A DNA stretch of 7,742 nucleotides from CAZUVQ01 sp964623915. GTDB lineage: Bacteria > Bacillota > Clostridia > UMGS1883 > UMGS1540. Of the stretch, positions 1 to 6,306 are shown one piece after another (the first letter of the stretch is position 1; each line of letters begins with the position of its first letter). The notes under the pieces are model-generated. The model ran no database searches. It worked only from the letters and a program-made list of their open reading frames with translations, and was not told the origin of the DNA. The position numbers and the translations under genes were made by a program. The DNA is taken from assembly GCA_964623915.1 (NCBI GenBank), contig CAZUVQ010000084.1, positions 1 to 7,742 on the forward strand, in the 5' to 3' direction.

Positions 1-2
1 AA

Positions 3-50
3 AATGAATTAAGACGGGCTGGCACTGGTTCTAAAGCCCATATTATCTGA
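3..50 (+). CDS. possible C-terminal tail of an upstream gene (partial)
   Basis: One + strand frame is open from the left edge to a TGA at 48-50, giving fifteen residues that end GSKAHII. The other two + frames stop within the first 12 bases. The gap to the next start codon is 30 bases, which would suit a gene in the same operon. Fifteen codons are too few to name a family or to exclude chance, so this is only a candidate. Confidence 0.2.
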   Translation, partial: NELRRAGTGSKAHII

Positions 51-80
51 TGCTTCAATGCGGGAGGTTGATAAGTCGCA

Positions 81-407
81 ATGAAAAATTTCCCGAACAG
101 GTACGAAGTCCAAAAAATAGACGGCGGTTTTCTTTTTCGCTTTTACTGTGACCTGTGCAATCATAGTACTGTGGAAACAAAAACAACCCAAATATCACAG
201 GAGGATGCTGTCAGTGTGGCTTGGGCGAACACATCGCGGCATTTTAATATGTGCCATTGCTGTGGAAGGTGGGTATGTGATACCCATTATAATGAGGAAG
301 AAATGACTTGCGTTTTTTGTATTCCAAAAAAAATGTACTGCAAGCATTGTGGTAAAGAGCTTTTCATCGGTAATGGATATTGCACAAGTTGCGGAAATGA
401 AATTTAA
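81..407 (+). CDS. small multi-zinc-finger protein of unknown function
   Basis: This 108-residue protein is built almost entirely from metal-binding knuckles, and its function is not recognised. Visible pairs are C23-x2-C26, C58-x2-C61 (with an extra C60), C66-x2-H69 and C77-x2-C80. A separate C-terminal zinc ribbon follows, C87-x2-C90 and C101-x2-C104, ending GNEI. The central part, with its CGRWVCDTHY stretch, has the look of treble-clef or double-zinc-ribbon proteins, but no named family is certain. There is no signal peptide or membrane segment, so it should be cytosolic. The ATG at 81 is chosen because the frame is closed by TAA at 72-74; GGGAGG at 62-67 is a somewhat distant ribosome binding site (13 bases). 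The next gene, also a zinc-ribbon protein, starts 22 bases after the stop, which suggests co-transcription. It may act in protein-protein or nucleic-acid contacts (inference). Confidence 0.8.
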   Translation: MKNFPNRYEVQKIDGGFLFRFYCDLCNHSTVETKTTQISQEDAVSVAWANTSRHFNMCHCCGRWVCDTHYNEEEMTCVFCIPKKMYCKHCGKELFIGNGYCTSCGNEI

Positions 408-414
408 GGAAAGT

Positions 415-421
415 GAGGAGG
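415..421 (+). promoter_or_regulatory. ribosome binding site that supports a TTG start
   Basis: GAGGAGG lies 8 bases before the TTG at 430. The match to the 16S anti-Shine-Dalgarno sequence is strong, and the encoded N-terminus (ALFDKLSEIAKNVG) is typical of its family, so TTG is accepted as the start. Confidence 0.75.
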
Positions 422-429
422 AAATTTAA

Positions 430-807
430 TTGGCTTTATTTGACAAATTGAGTGAAATTGCAAAAAACGTGGGGGATATGACTAATGATGCACTGGAAAA
501 CAGCAGAAAGAATTCTCAGATTAGTGCTGAAAACAAAAAAATCCGCCAGTTAAAGGAAGAAATCGGAGATTATTACTTTGGAAAATACAAAAATGCTGAA
601 ACACTTGATGAACCCGTAATAGGACTTTGCACACAAATAACTGCTTCACAAGAAATAATAAGTACTCTTAAAGCTGAAATTGAGTCTGTCGGTCGCCAAA
701 CAGTAGCAGAGCAAGAGGAAAGCAAAAAATTCTGTACTCAGTGCGGTGCCAAAAACAATGTAGGAGCAAAATTTTGCGTTGGATGTGGAACAGGATTGGA
801 GGATTAA
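430..807 (+). CDS. coiled-coil protein with C-terminal zinc ribbon
   Basis: This 125-residue soluble protein starts with TTG. Residues 1-20 form an amphipathic start (ALFDKLSEIAKNVGD). Residues about 22-50 and 70-98 are charged, helix-prone segments likely to form a helical hairpin or coiled coil. Residues 102-119 are a zinc ribbon with C102-x2-C105 and C116-x2-C119, in the usual CGAKN...CGTGL form. The layout matches, from memory, a common clostridial family of short zinc-ribbon proteins beginning M-x-LFDKL, which has no assigned biochemical role. There is no signal peptide or membrane segment. It stops 3 bases before the next ATG, and the ribosome binding site of that gene lies within its last codons, so the two are probably translationally coupled. 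Its zinc ribbon resembles the one at the end of the next gene, so the proteins may work together (inference). Confidence 0.85.
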   Translation: MALFDKLSEIAKNVGDMTNDALENSRKNSQISAENKKIRQLKEEIGDYYFGKYKNAETLDEPVIGLCTQITASQEIISTLKAEIESVGRQTVAEQEESKKFCTQCGAKNNVGAKFCVGCGTGLED

Positions 808-810
808 AGA

Positions 811-1842
811 ATGAACTCAAAAAGCATATTTTTCAAAACTATGCCCTTTGTATGGCTTAAGCTGTTTTTGGGATTGGCAACGGTTTTGCTTTCTGCACTT
901 TTGTTTGCTGTCTTAGTGGGAATAGGTTCGTTATTTGGCGATGGCGGCATGGCTATAACCTTTATTATATGGCTTGGGGCGGTGGGTATTATTCGCTTTG
1001 TTCTGAATCACTGGCTGGGTTATCTTGTTAAGGCAGGTCATATAGCTGTTATCGCTGATATAGTGACAACTGGAAAAGTTCCTGAAAATCAGATTGAGGT
1101 TGGGAAAAAAGCAGTTATTGAGCGGTTTGGAACCTCAAATGTGTATTTTGTCATTGATAAGCTGGTTTCAGGTGCAGTAAAACAACTGCAGAATGCACTC
1201 GGTAAGGTTGGTAACATTTTGGGTGATATTCCGGGTGTGGGAGCTGTTGTTAGCGTAGGGCAAATGTTCATAGGAATTTCCCTTGGTTATATAGATGAGT
1301 GTTGCCTTGGTTACACCTTTTATCAGAAAGAGGAGAACGCATTTAAAAGTGCGGCAGACGGAGTGGTAATTTATGCGCAAAACTGGAAAACGCTTTTAAA
1401 GAGTGCCGCAAAGACAACAGCAATGGTTATTTTAATGGTAATTGCGTTTACGCTGATATGCTTCGTCCTCCTTGGCAGTTTGTTCACGTTACTAAACTGG
1501 AACCGAGGTGTTGCTTTCGTGCTTGCGCTTTTAATTTCAACAAGCATAAAATACGCATTTATTGACAGCTGGGTCATGGTTAAAATGATGGTATCTTATA
1601 TGGAGGTTGCACCTGGCACACAGATAACTTATGATTTATATGACAAGCTTTGCAATATGTCCTCAAAATTTAAGGAACTCTTTAATAAAGCTCCGAAACA
1701 AGAAAGTGCTTATACTGCAGCAGGCACGGGATACTCCGGAGCAGAAGCAGCAACGGCAAACAGTTCTTCGTGCTGTCCCACTTGCGGAGCATGTACCGAT
1801 GATACGGGAAAATTTTGCGGAAAATGTGGCGGTAAACTTTAG
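811..1842 (+). CDS. multi-pass membrane protein with C-terminal zinc ribbon
   Basis: This 343-residue integral membrane protein has an unknown role. Hydrophobic segments lie at about residues 14-42, 47-73, 142-162, 203-228 and 232-252. The third contains glycine-rich PGVGAVVSVG and is followed by cysteines in DECCLGY. After the last segment come a conserved-looking stretch (SYMEVAPGTQITYDLYDKL, about 262-280), a flexible Ala/Ser/Gly linker (about 295-320), and a zinc ribbon with C322-x2-C325 and C336-x2-C339; C321 and C328 are extra cysteines. The zinc ribbon needs a reducing compartment, so the C-terminus is probably cytosolic (inference). The ATG follows GGAGG at 798-802, 8 bases upstream, inside the end of the preceding gene. 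The shared zinc-ribbon ending with the two upstream genes suggests a common complex. No transporter or enzyme motif was recognised. Confidence 0.85.
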   Translation: MNSKSIFFKTMPFVWLKLFLGLATVLLSALLFAVLVGIGSLFGDGGMAITFIIWLGAVGIIRFVLNHWLGYLVKAGHIAVIADIVTTGKVPENQIEVGKKAVIERFGTSNVYFVIDKLVSGAVKQLQNALGKVGNILGDIPGVGAVVSVGQMFIGISLGYIDECCLGYTFYQKEENAFKSAADGVVIYAQNWKTLLKSAAKTTAMVILMVIAFTLICFVLLGSLFTLLNWNRGVAFVLALLISTSIKYAFIDSWVMVKMMVSYMEVAPGTQITYDLYDKLCNMSSKFKELFNKAPKQESAYTAAGTGYSGAEAATANSSSCCPTCGACTDDTGKFCGKCGGKL

Positions 1843-1903
1843 CAAGAAATTATCGAGAGCTTTATGGTGTCAAATGATTAAAAAAAGAAAGGTATGATTT
1901 AAT

Positions 1904-3496
1904 ATGAAAAAGAAAGTTTTAGCTCTGTTGACAGCGATATCAATGATGGCAATCTTATTAATTCCAGGATTTGCAGTATCAGCGGCGGGAGTAACTGTTA
2001 CATCTGACAAATCCTCCTATACTCTGCGTGAAAAAATGAATATTACCGTCAAAGGCGTTACACAAGCAATGGAAGATAGCGGTGCCTTTGTATCCATAAC
2101 CAAACAAAAGGCTCGCCCGTCAGATTATGGAGAATACATTAATGCCGCAGATTTATATGAAAAGGACGGAGTGTGGACAATTAATGCACCTGAAGAAGCA
2201 GGTGATTATGAAATCCGTTTTTATGAAATGGATGACGATTATGACAACTCGCTTACTGTACGTGTACCAGTCAAAATAACATATATTACAGACCAAAAAT
2301 TTGAAATAAAAGCAGACAAAGCTGCATATACGCCAAATGAAGAAATGAAAATTTCCGTAAAGGGCTACACTGAGGCGATGGAAAATGTAGGGGCATTTGT
2401 TTCCTATACAAATAAAAACGCACGTCCCGACGATTATGGTATGTGGAAATATGTTTCGGAATTATACGAAACAGACGGAGTTTGGATTTTAAACGCACCC
2501 AGCGAAGTTGGAGAATATGAACTGCGCCTTTACGCGGCAGACAAGGATTATGAAAATTCGTTGGCAATAAGCGTTCCGCTTATTATTACTTATTCAACGG
2601 CTCAGGCATCTGTTACACCTGATATATCATATGCTTTACCCGATAATCTCGTAAAAATTACTGTAACAGGGGTTACCGAAGCGCAAAAACAATCGGGAGC
2701 TTTTGTCTCTATTACAAACAAAAACGCACGTCCTGAAGAATACGGTACATGGGAGTATGTTATTGAATTAGATAAAACTCTTGGCATTTGGACTACAAGA
2801 GCGCCCTATGAGCCCGGCGAATATGAAATAAGGCTTTATGCGAAAGATGGTAGCTACACAAGCGATGCAATTATTGCAAAAGCTCCGCTTTTTGTCACTA
2901 CTGATGCTGCACCTTCGCAAGGCTCAAACCAACCTGTTTCAGGTTATGTTGTGTCGGGACAAAATAGTGTTTCCGATTGGGCGGTTCAGGAAATAAATAA
3001 TGCCATTGATGATGGGCTGGTTACAGATAAGGTTACAGTGGATTTTCAAAGACCAATAAACAGAGAGGAATTCTGCGAGCTTGTCATAAAATTATATGAG
3101 TCAATGACAGGCAAAACAGCAGGGTCTGCTCCGGCAGGTACATTCACAGATACGAACAATGAGATGGTGCTCAAAGCTTATAACCTTGGAATTGTTGCAG
3201 GTGTAGGACAGGGAATGTTTGCTCCCGGCAATCAGGTGAGCCGCCAGGAAATTGCCACCATGCTGCTTAGAATGGTCAAGGTTGCGCTTCCTGCAATCGA
3301 CACAAGCATAGCAAATCCACCCCAGTTTATTGACGGATATGAAATTGACCAATGGGCGCTTGAAGGTGTAAATTACTTTGCTTCAAAAGAAATAATCAAG
3401 GGGGCAGAAGGAGCTTTCTTGCCTAAAGCAAACTGTACCTGCGAAGCTGCAATTGCACTTGTAAAGCGAGTATTTAATGTGTTTTCCGGAATATAA
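1904..3496 (+). CDS. secreted S-layer-homology (SLH) protein with three tandem repeats
   Basis: This 530-residue exported protein is probably held on the cell wall. Residues 1-27 are a Sec signal peptide: KKK, a hydrophobic core, then a VSA-A cleavage region. Three related domains follow at about 30-130, 133-231 and 235-333, each carrying a GAFVS, ARPxxYG, xxW and P-x-x-GxYExR pattern; they look like beta-sandwich domains. A Pro/Ser/Gly linker (about 334-355) leads to three SLH motifs at about 357-399, 414-458 and 475-525. SLH motifs normally bind pyruvylated secondary cell-wall polymer. The INREE and VSRQE signatures are present in the first two; the third reads CTCEA and lacks the arginine. 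The ATG follows AGAAAGG at 1886-1892. The gap to the upstream membrane-protein gene is 61 bases with no obvious terminator, so it likely belongs to the same operon. The ligand of the repeats is unknown. Confidence 0.9.
   Translation: MKKKVLALLTAISMMAILLIPGFAVSAAGVTVTSDKSSYTLREKMNITVKGVTQAMEDSGAFVSITKQKARPSDYGEYINAADLYEKDGVWTINAPEEAGDYEIRFYEMDDDYDNSLTVRVPVKITYITDQKFEIKADKAAYTPNEEMKISVKGYTEAMENVGAFVSYTNKNARPDDYGMWKYVSELYETDGVWILNAPSEVGEYELRLYAADKDYENSLAISVPLIITYSTAQASVTPDISYALPDNLVKITVTGVTEAQKQSGAFVSITNKNARPEEYGTWEYVIELDKTLGIWTTRAPYEPGEYEIRLYAKDGSYTSDAIIAKAPLFVTTDAAPSQGSNQPVSGYVVSGQNSVSDWAVQEINNAIDDGLVTDKVTVDFQRPINREEFCELVIKLYESMTGKTAGSAPAGTFTDTNNEMVLKAYNLGIVAGVGQGMFAPGNQVSRQEIATMLLRMVKVALPAIDTSIANPPQFIDGYEIDQWALEGVNYFASKEIIKGAEGAFLPKANCTCEAAIALVKRVFNVFSGI
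1991..2902 (+). repeat. three tandem ~100-residue coding repeats
   Basis: Within the SLH gene, residues about 30-130, 133-231 and 235-333 align with a period of 102-103 residues. Shared marks are the opening K-x-x-YT / SYALP segment, TEAM/TEAQ, SGAFVS-type, ARPxxYG, a Trp before APxExGxYE, and RLY/RFY. Repeats 1 and 2 look closest at protein level; repeat 3 has diverged at its start and end. This suggests duplication within the gene. Confidence 0.85.
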
Positions 3497-3552
3497 GACG
3501 ATAAGCTCTGCGTATAAAGGAACGAATTTCATTGAAAGAGATAATATTTTGC

Positions 3553-3622
3553 ATGTAACTTGCTCCTTTCTTTGGGCTTTTACAATTCCATTTTCCTCTT
3601 TTTGAGGAGGAGCAAGTTATAT
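3553..3622. repeat. inverted repeat (14-bp arms) downstream of the SLH gene
   Basis: The left arm at 3553-3566 (ATGTAACTTGCTCC) pairs with the right arm at 3609-3622 (GGAGCAAGTTATAT), with 13 Watson-Crick pairs and one G-T pair, around a 42-base spacer. A smaller hairpin, TCCTC-TTTTT-GAGGA, is nested at 3594-3608. There is no clean T-run after the right arm, so a normal intrinsic terminator is not certain. It may still end or protect the SLH transcript. No transposase or target duplication is visible, so a mobile-element origin is not supported. Confidence 0.6.
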
Positions 3623-3643
3623 TATAAAAAAGTAAAAAAATCA

Positions 3644-3948
3644 AGTAAAATCAGCGAAAAACAGGTACTGTCCGTTGATTTTACGGAAGAAAATTTGACA
3701 GTAACAGCAAATGTTATATAGCTAGGTATACGAAATCAGGCGAGGCTTATTTATTGAAAGATATCATTCCCTATGATCCGCTTTGTGAGGTTACAACACA
3801 CATATTTACGGATCTTACCCGAAATGATATAGTCGGAGTATTTGTATTCAAAAATGACGGTACGATTGCACCTATATGGAATTCTCAATGTGGATATGGC
3901 AGTGGTAATACTATAAATGTTTATACCAATAAAATAGCGTCTGATTGA
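3644..3948 (+). pseudogene. frameshifted remnant of a secreted-protein C-terminal domain
   Basis: Two overlapping + strand frames read as one interrupted domain. The first gives EKQVLSVDFTEENLTVTANVI and ends at TAG 3719-3721. The second is open from 3679 and continues with ARYTKSGEAYLL and then TDLTRNDIVGVFVFKNDG, ending at TGA 3946-3948. A one-base shift between 3679 and 3718 would join them. The combined pattern (TVTANV..., then a strand ending with VxVFVxxNxxxIxPI) recalls, from memory, small beta-domains found at the C-termini of clostridial extracellular proteins. No convincing start or complete N-terminal part exists. A TTG at 3754 could open a 64-residue frame, but its ribosome binding site is poor. 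It is best read as a decayed gene end; a short real protein from 3754 cannot be excluded. Confidence 0.4.
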
Positions 3949-3953
3949 TATTA

Positions 3954-3995
3954 AAACTGGCAGTATTTTGGGCTTGCCTAAAGTACAGCCAGTTT
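3954..3995. terminator. long stem-loop between convergent genes, probable terminator
   Basis: AAACTGGC at 3954-3961 pairs with GCCAGTTT at 3988-3995. After one A-A mismatch the pairing continues through 3963-3973 with 3976-3986, including two G-T pairs, leaving a tiny loop around TT at 3974-3975. Read on the - strand, the stem ends in a TTTT run, which fits a terminator for the AraC-type gene that stops at 4001. On the + strand the tail is less T-rich. Confidence 0.6.
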
Positions 3996-4000
3996 AAAGT

Positions 4001-4828
4001 TCATTTTATAAATTGTGCGGAATATTCTTTAGGGGGTATTCCGGTTTTTTGTTTAAATAAACGGCTAAAATAAGCAGCATCGCTAAAACCTAATATATCA
4101 GCTATTTCAGATATACTTACATTATTGCTCTCCAATAACTGTTTAGCTTTAGATATTTTTGCATTCAGGCGGTAATCAGAAGGGCTCATACCCGAATACT
4201 TTTTGAAGATTCGCCTAAAACAATTGCTGCTGACATTACACATTTTTGCAATTTCCTCTATGCTTAAATCCTGCTTTAAATTTTCTTCCAAATAGATAAT
4301 ACCCTTTCTTATATTTATATACTCCCTTGAATTAATATTAGCACGCCTTTGTATGTTGCTCAATTCAGCAAGTATCCGGTATAATATGGATTTTAGGAGT
4401 GCAGGGCTTTGAAGGCTGGAATAGTAAGCTTTTGCCATCTCGGAAAAGGCATTGTAAAAATGCAAAGGATTATGAGGAGTAATAATATTAATATCATCAT
4501 GTAAGGCTATAGGGTTGTTTTCGCTGTCAGATATTAAAAACTCAATTAAAATTATACCTTCCAGTTCCTTTTTTGCATCTGAAAATCTTGAGATGTATTT
4601 TGCTCCTTTTGGGATATAGACAATATCTCCCTTATTCGCATGTAGCGGAGGCTTGCCATCTATGGTATAGTTTGCACCGCAATTACAAAAATACAGGAGG
4701 CCATGAGAAGGTCTTGCGCTATCCACATAACTATATGTATCACCGTCCTTCCAGTATTGAATCATTGAGAACAGTTTATGAACTGAAAAATCGGTTTGAT
4801 ATAATTCTCCAAGAGGGATAATTTTCAT
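4001..4828 (-). CDS. AraC-family transcriptional regulator
   Basis: This 275-residue DNA-binding regulator has a typical AraC/XylS-type length. The N-terminal half (about 40-110) is a cupin-like sensor domain; HANKGDIVYIPKGAKY at about 63-78 is the characteristic strand pair. The C-terminal part (about 172-272) holds two helix-turn-helix units: SIEEIAKMCNVSSNCFRRIFKK (about 189-210) and SISEIADILGFSDAAYFSRLF (about 238-258). It ends with the family signature KQKTGIPPKEY. The start at 4828 is supported by AGGAGAGGA on the - strand (4834-4842) and a good promoter further upstream. The gene is divergent from the sugar-catabolic cluster beginning at 5049. By analogy with similar loci it likely senses a sugar or glycoside and activates that cluster (inference). 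The inducer cannot be read from the sequence. It appears intact although its presumed target operon is damaged. Confidence 0.93.
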   Translation of the reverse strand: MKIIPLGELYQTDFSVHKLFSMIQYWKDGDTYSYVDSARPSHGLLYFCNCGANYTIDGKPPLHANKGDIVYIPKGAKYISRFSDAKKELEGIILIEFLISDSENNPIALHDDINIITPHNPLHFYNAFSEMAKAYYSSLQSPALLKSILYRILAELSNIQRRANINSREYINIRKGIIYLEENLKQDLSIEEIAKMCNVSSNCFRRIFKKYSGMSPSDYRLNAKISKAKQLLESNNVSISEIADILGFSDAAYFSRLFKQKTGIPPKEYSAQFIK

Positions 4829-4860
4829 TTGTGTCCTCTCCTAATATCTGTTTTTATTTA

Positions 4861-4889
4861 ATTATACAATTATCGCAGAGAAAAGTCAA
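4861..4889 (-). promoter_or_regulatory. sigma-A-type promoter of the AraC-family gene
   Basis: On the - strand, TTGACT (4884-4889) and TATAAT (4861-4866) are separated by exactly 17 bases. This is a near-consensus housekeeping promoter, 32 bases upstream of the start codon at 4828. Confidence 0.75.
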
Positions 4890-4902
4890 ATATAACTCCA
4901 TT

Positions 4903-4916
4903 GTTAATTATTTAAC
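4903..4916. promoter_or_regulatory. possible operator palindrome in the divergent gap
   Basis: GTTAA-TTAT-TTAAC is a 5-bp-arm palindrome lying between the two divergent promoters, just upstream of the -35 box of the AraC-type gene. AraC-family proteins usually bind direct repeats, and the sequence here is very AT-rich, so this may be chance. Confidence 0.2.
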
Positions 4917-4956
4917 CAAGTGTTTTAAATGTACAAATAATATGTTGATTTCTCTA

Positions 4957-4986
4957 TTGTTATTCAATATATGCGAGTGATATAAT
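4957..4986 (+). promoter_or_regulatory. sigma-A-type promoter of the sugar-catabolic cluster
   Basis: TTGTTA (4957-4962) and a perfect TATAAT (4981-4986) are separated by 18 bases, 62 bases before the start at 5049. The weaker -35 box and longer spacer fit a promoter that needs an activator, which agrees with an AraC-type regulator encoded next door (inference). Confidence 0.65.
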
Positions 4987-5048
4987 AAAATTATCAAATA
5001 AAGAAAATAGCACCTGACATTGGTGTTTAAGATAATGGAGGAAGGAAA

Positions 5049-5423
5049 ATGAAAAAAATTGGTGTTGGTATTATCGGCGTCGGGGCAATTGCTTATTCAG
5101 CTCACATAAAACCGCTTAGGGACTGTAAGGATGCTGAGGTGGTTGCAATTTGTGATATTGATCAAAACAGGCTCAATCAAATAGGTGATGAATTTGGAAT
5201 TGATATAGAATATAGATTTACCGACTACAAAAAATTAATCATGTGTGACAAGGTTGATGCAGTTGAAGTTTGTACTCCAAACTATCTTCATGTGCAAATG
5301 GCTTTAGATGCAGTGAATGCGGGCAAACCTATAAATATTGAAAGGAGTCGTGGTGTATTGAGCTTGACTCCAGAACAAAAATACCGCCAAGCTCATTCAA
5401 CAAATCCACCTATGCAATTTTAG
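5049..5423 (+). pseudogene. Gfo/Idh/MocA-family oxidoreductase, truncated to its NAD-binding half
   Basis: Intact members are about 330-400 residues long and oxidise or reduce sugars with NAD(P). Here only residues 1-98 read as family sequence. They contain the Rossmann glycine motif GVGAIA (10-15), the acidic residue after strand two (ICDID, 34-38), and the conserved CTPNYLH segment (75-81), followed by NAGKPINIE (90-98). The family normally continues with an E-K-P motif whose lysine is catalytic. This copy switches to unrelated residues exactly there and stops at 124; residues 99-124 are an out-of-frame reading of the GH42 remnant that follows. The whole C-terminal substrate-binding domain is missing, so activity is very unlikely. 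The start is secure: GGAGG at 5037-5041, 7 bases before ATG, under a good promoter. The join is described in the findings. Confidence 0.85.
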
Positions 5424-6268
5424 GTTCAGGGACTAAAGGCATTGTCTATTATCAGTGGAGGGGAGATTACCCATCAGAAGCAACGCCGATACCAAATGGC
5501 TGTGGACTTGTAAACTATGATGGAAGCAAAACACCCAACTATGATAATGCCGCAAATATGGTTAAAATGATAAACACTGTTTCTGATTATCTTGTTAATG
5601 CAGATAAAGTTAATTACGGTATTGGTCTTTTATGGTCTGATTATGCAAGCTTCATATGTGATGCTGAGCAAAATGAAAATGAAAATCTTCATACTCTTAT
5701 GCACAACTCAAATTGTAAACATTTTTATAGAATATATACTGAGCTCAGAAAAGCTGGATACAGTGTAAATATTGTTCGTGCGGAGCATTTAAAGGATAAT
5801 GTGCTTGGAATAAAAAATCTATATATACCAATTTGTGAAAAATTATCATCAAAAGAAATTAATATGATTGATGAATTCATAAGTTGCGGCGGCAAAGTAT
5901 ATGAAGCAAGTGAGTCTGCTGAAGAAGGTGTACCTTGCTATGGTTACAAGCATTATAAGGAGGAATTCCCATATGCCTGCTACAAACCGCTTTTAGAAAT
6001 TGAAGACACTTTTGATAACTTAGAAAAACCTTTAGTAAAAGCAAACAAACGTGTAATGTTACAGCTTTTGAAGGGCAAGGATTATTATATTGTTTGCCTT
6101 ACAAATAATACAGCAAAAGAATTAATTGAGGACATTGAAATTACAACTGAATTTGATGTAAAAGAGGCTGTATTTTATAGTAATTCGGAAACACTTAACC
6201 TTACAGTAGAAGAGAACAAAATCAAATTACCGCATATTAAAGACGGCGGCTTAATCATTTTAAATTAG
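5342..6268 (+). pseudogene. GH42-type beta-galactosidase, C-terminal part only
   Basis: This frame is open from 5342, just after the truncated oxidoreductase, to TAG at 6266-6268. It begins KESWCIEL and continues with YAILGSGTKGIVYYQWRGD, the end of the GH42 TIM barrel. By alignment from memory, the Glu at 5360-5362 sits where the GH42 nucleophile is (W-x-x-E). From about 5600 it reads as the trimerisation domain, a glutamine-amidotransferase-like fold (YGIGLLWSDYASF, then FYRIYTELRKAGYSVNIV and a DEFISCGGKVYEA segment). A small C-terminal beta domain ends in GGLIILN. The family is usually 650-700 residues; the first half, including the acid/base Glu, is absent. An ATG at 5558 lies inside the barrel-to-trimer region and has no ribosome binding site, so the 236-residue frame from there is not a natural gene. 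Intact relatives release galactose from galactosides; this copy should be inactive. Confidence 0.75.
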
Positions 6269-6306
6269 TGTTAAAGCAAAAAAGTATAACTTAAAGAGGG
6301 GTAAAA

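Noticed and set aside
1631..1897. Open + strand frame of 88 codons overlapping the end of the membrane-protein gene.
   Set aside because: It lies in another frame of a gene with clear membrane segments and a zinc ribbon, has no ribosome binding site, and its translation shows no domain-like pattern.
3553..3622. Miniature transposable element bounded by the inverted repeat.
   Set aside because: No target-site duplication, no second copy in the window and no transposase; a structured RNA or terminator is simpler.
4573..4821. Open + strand frame of 82 codons antisense to the AraC-type regulator.
   Set aside because: It mirrors the coding sequence of a clear regulator, with no ribosome binding site or family resemblance.
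5558..6268. A separate 236-residue protein starting at ATG 5558.
   Set aside because: The same frame continues upstream to 5342 with clear GH42 barrel sequence, and there is no ribosome binding site before 5558. It is treated as part of the GH42 remnant.
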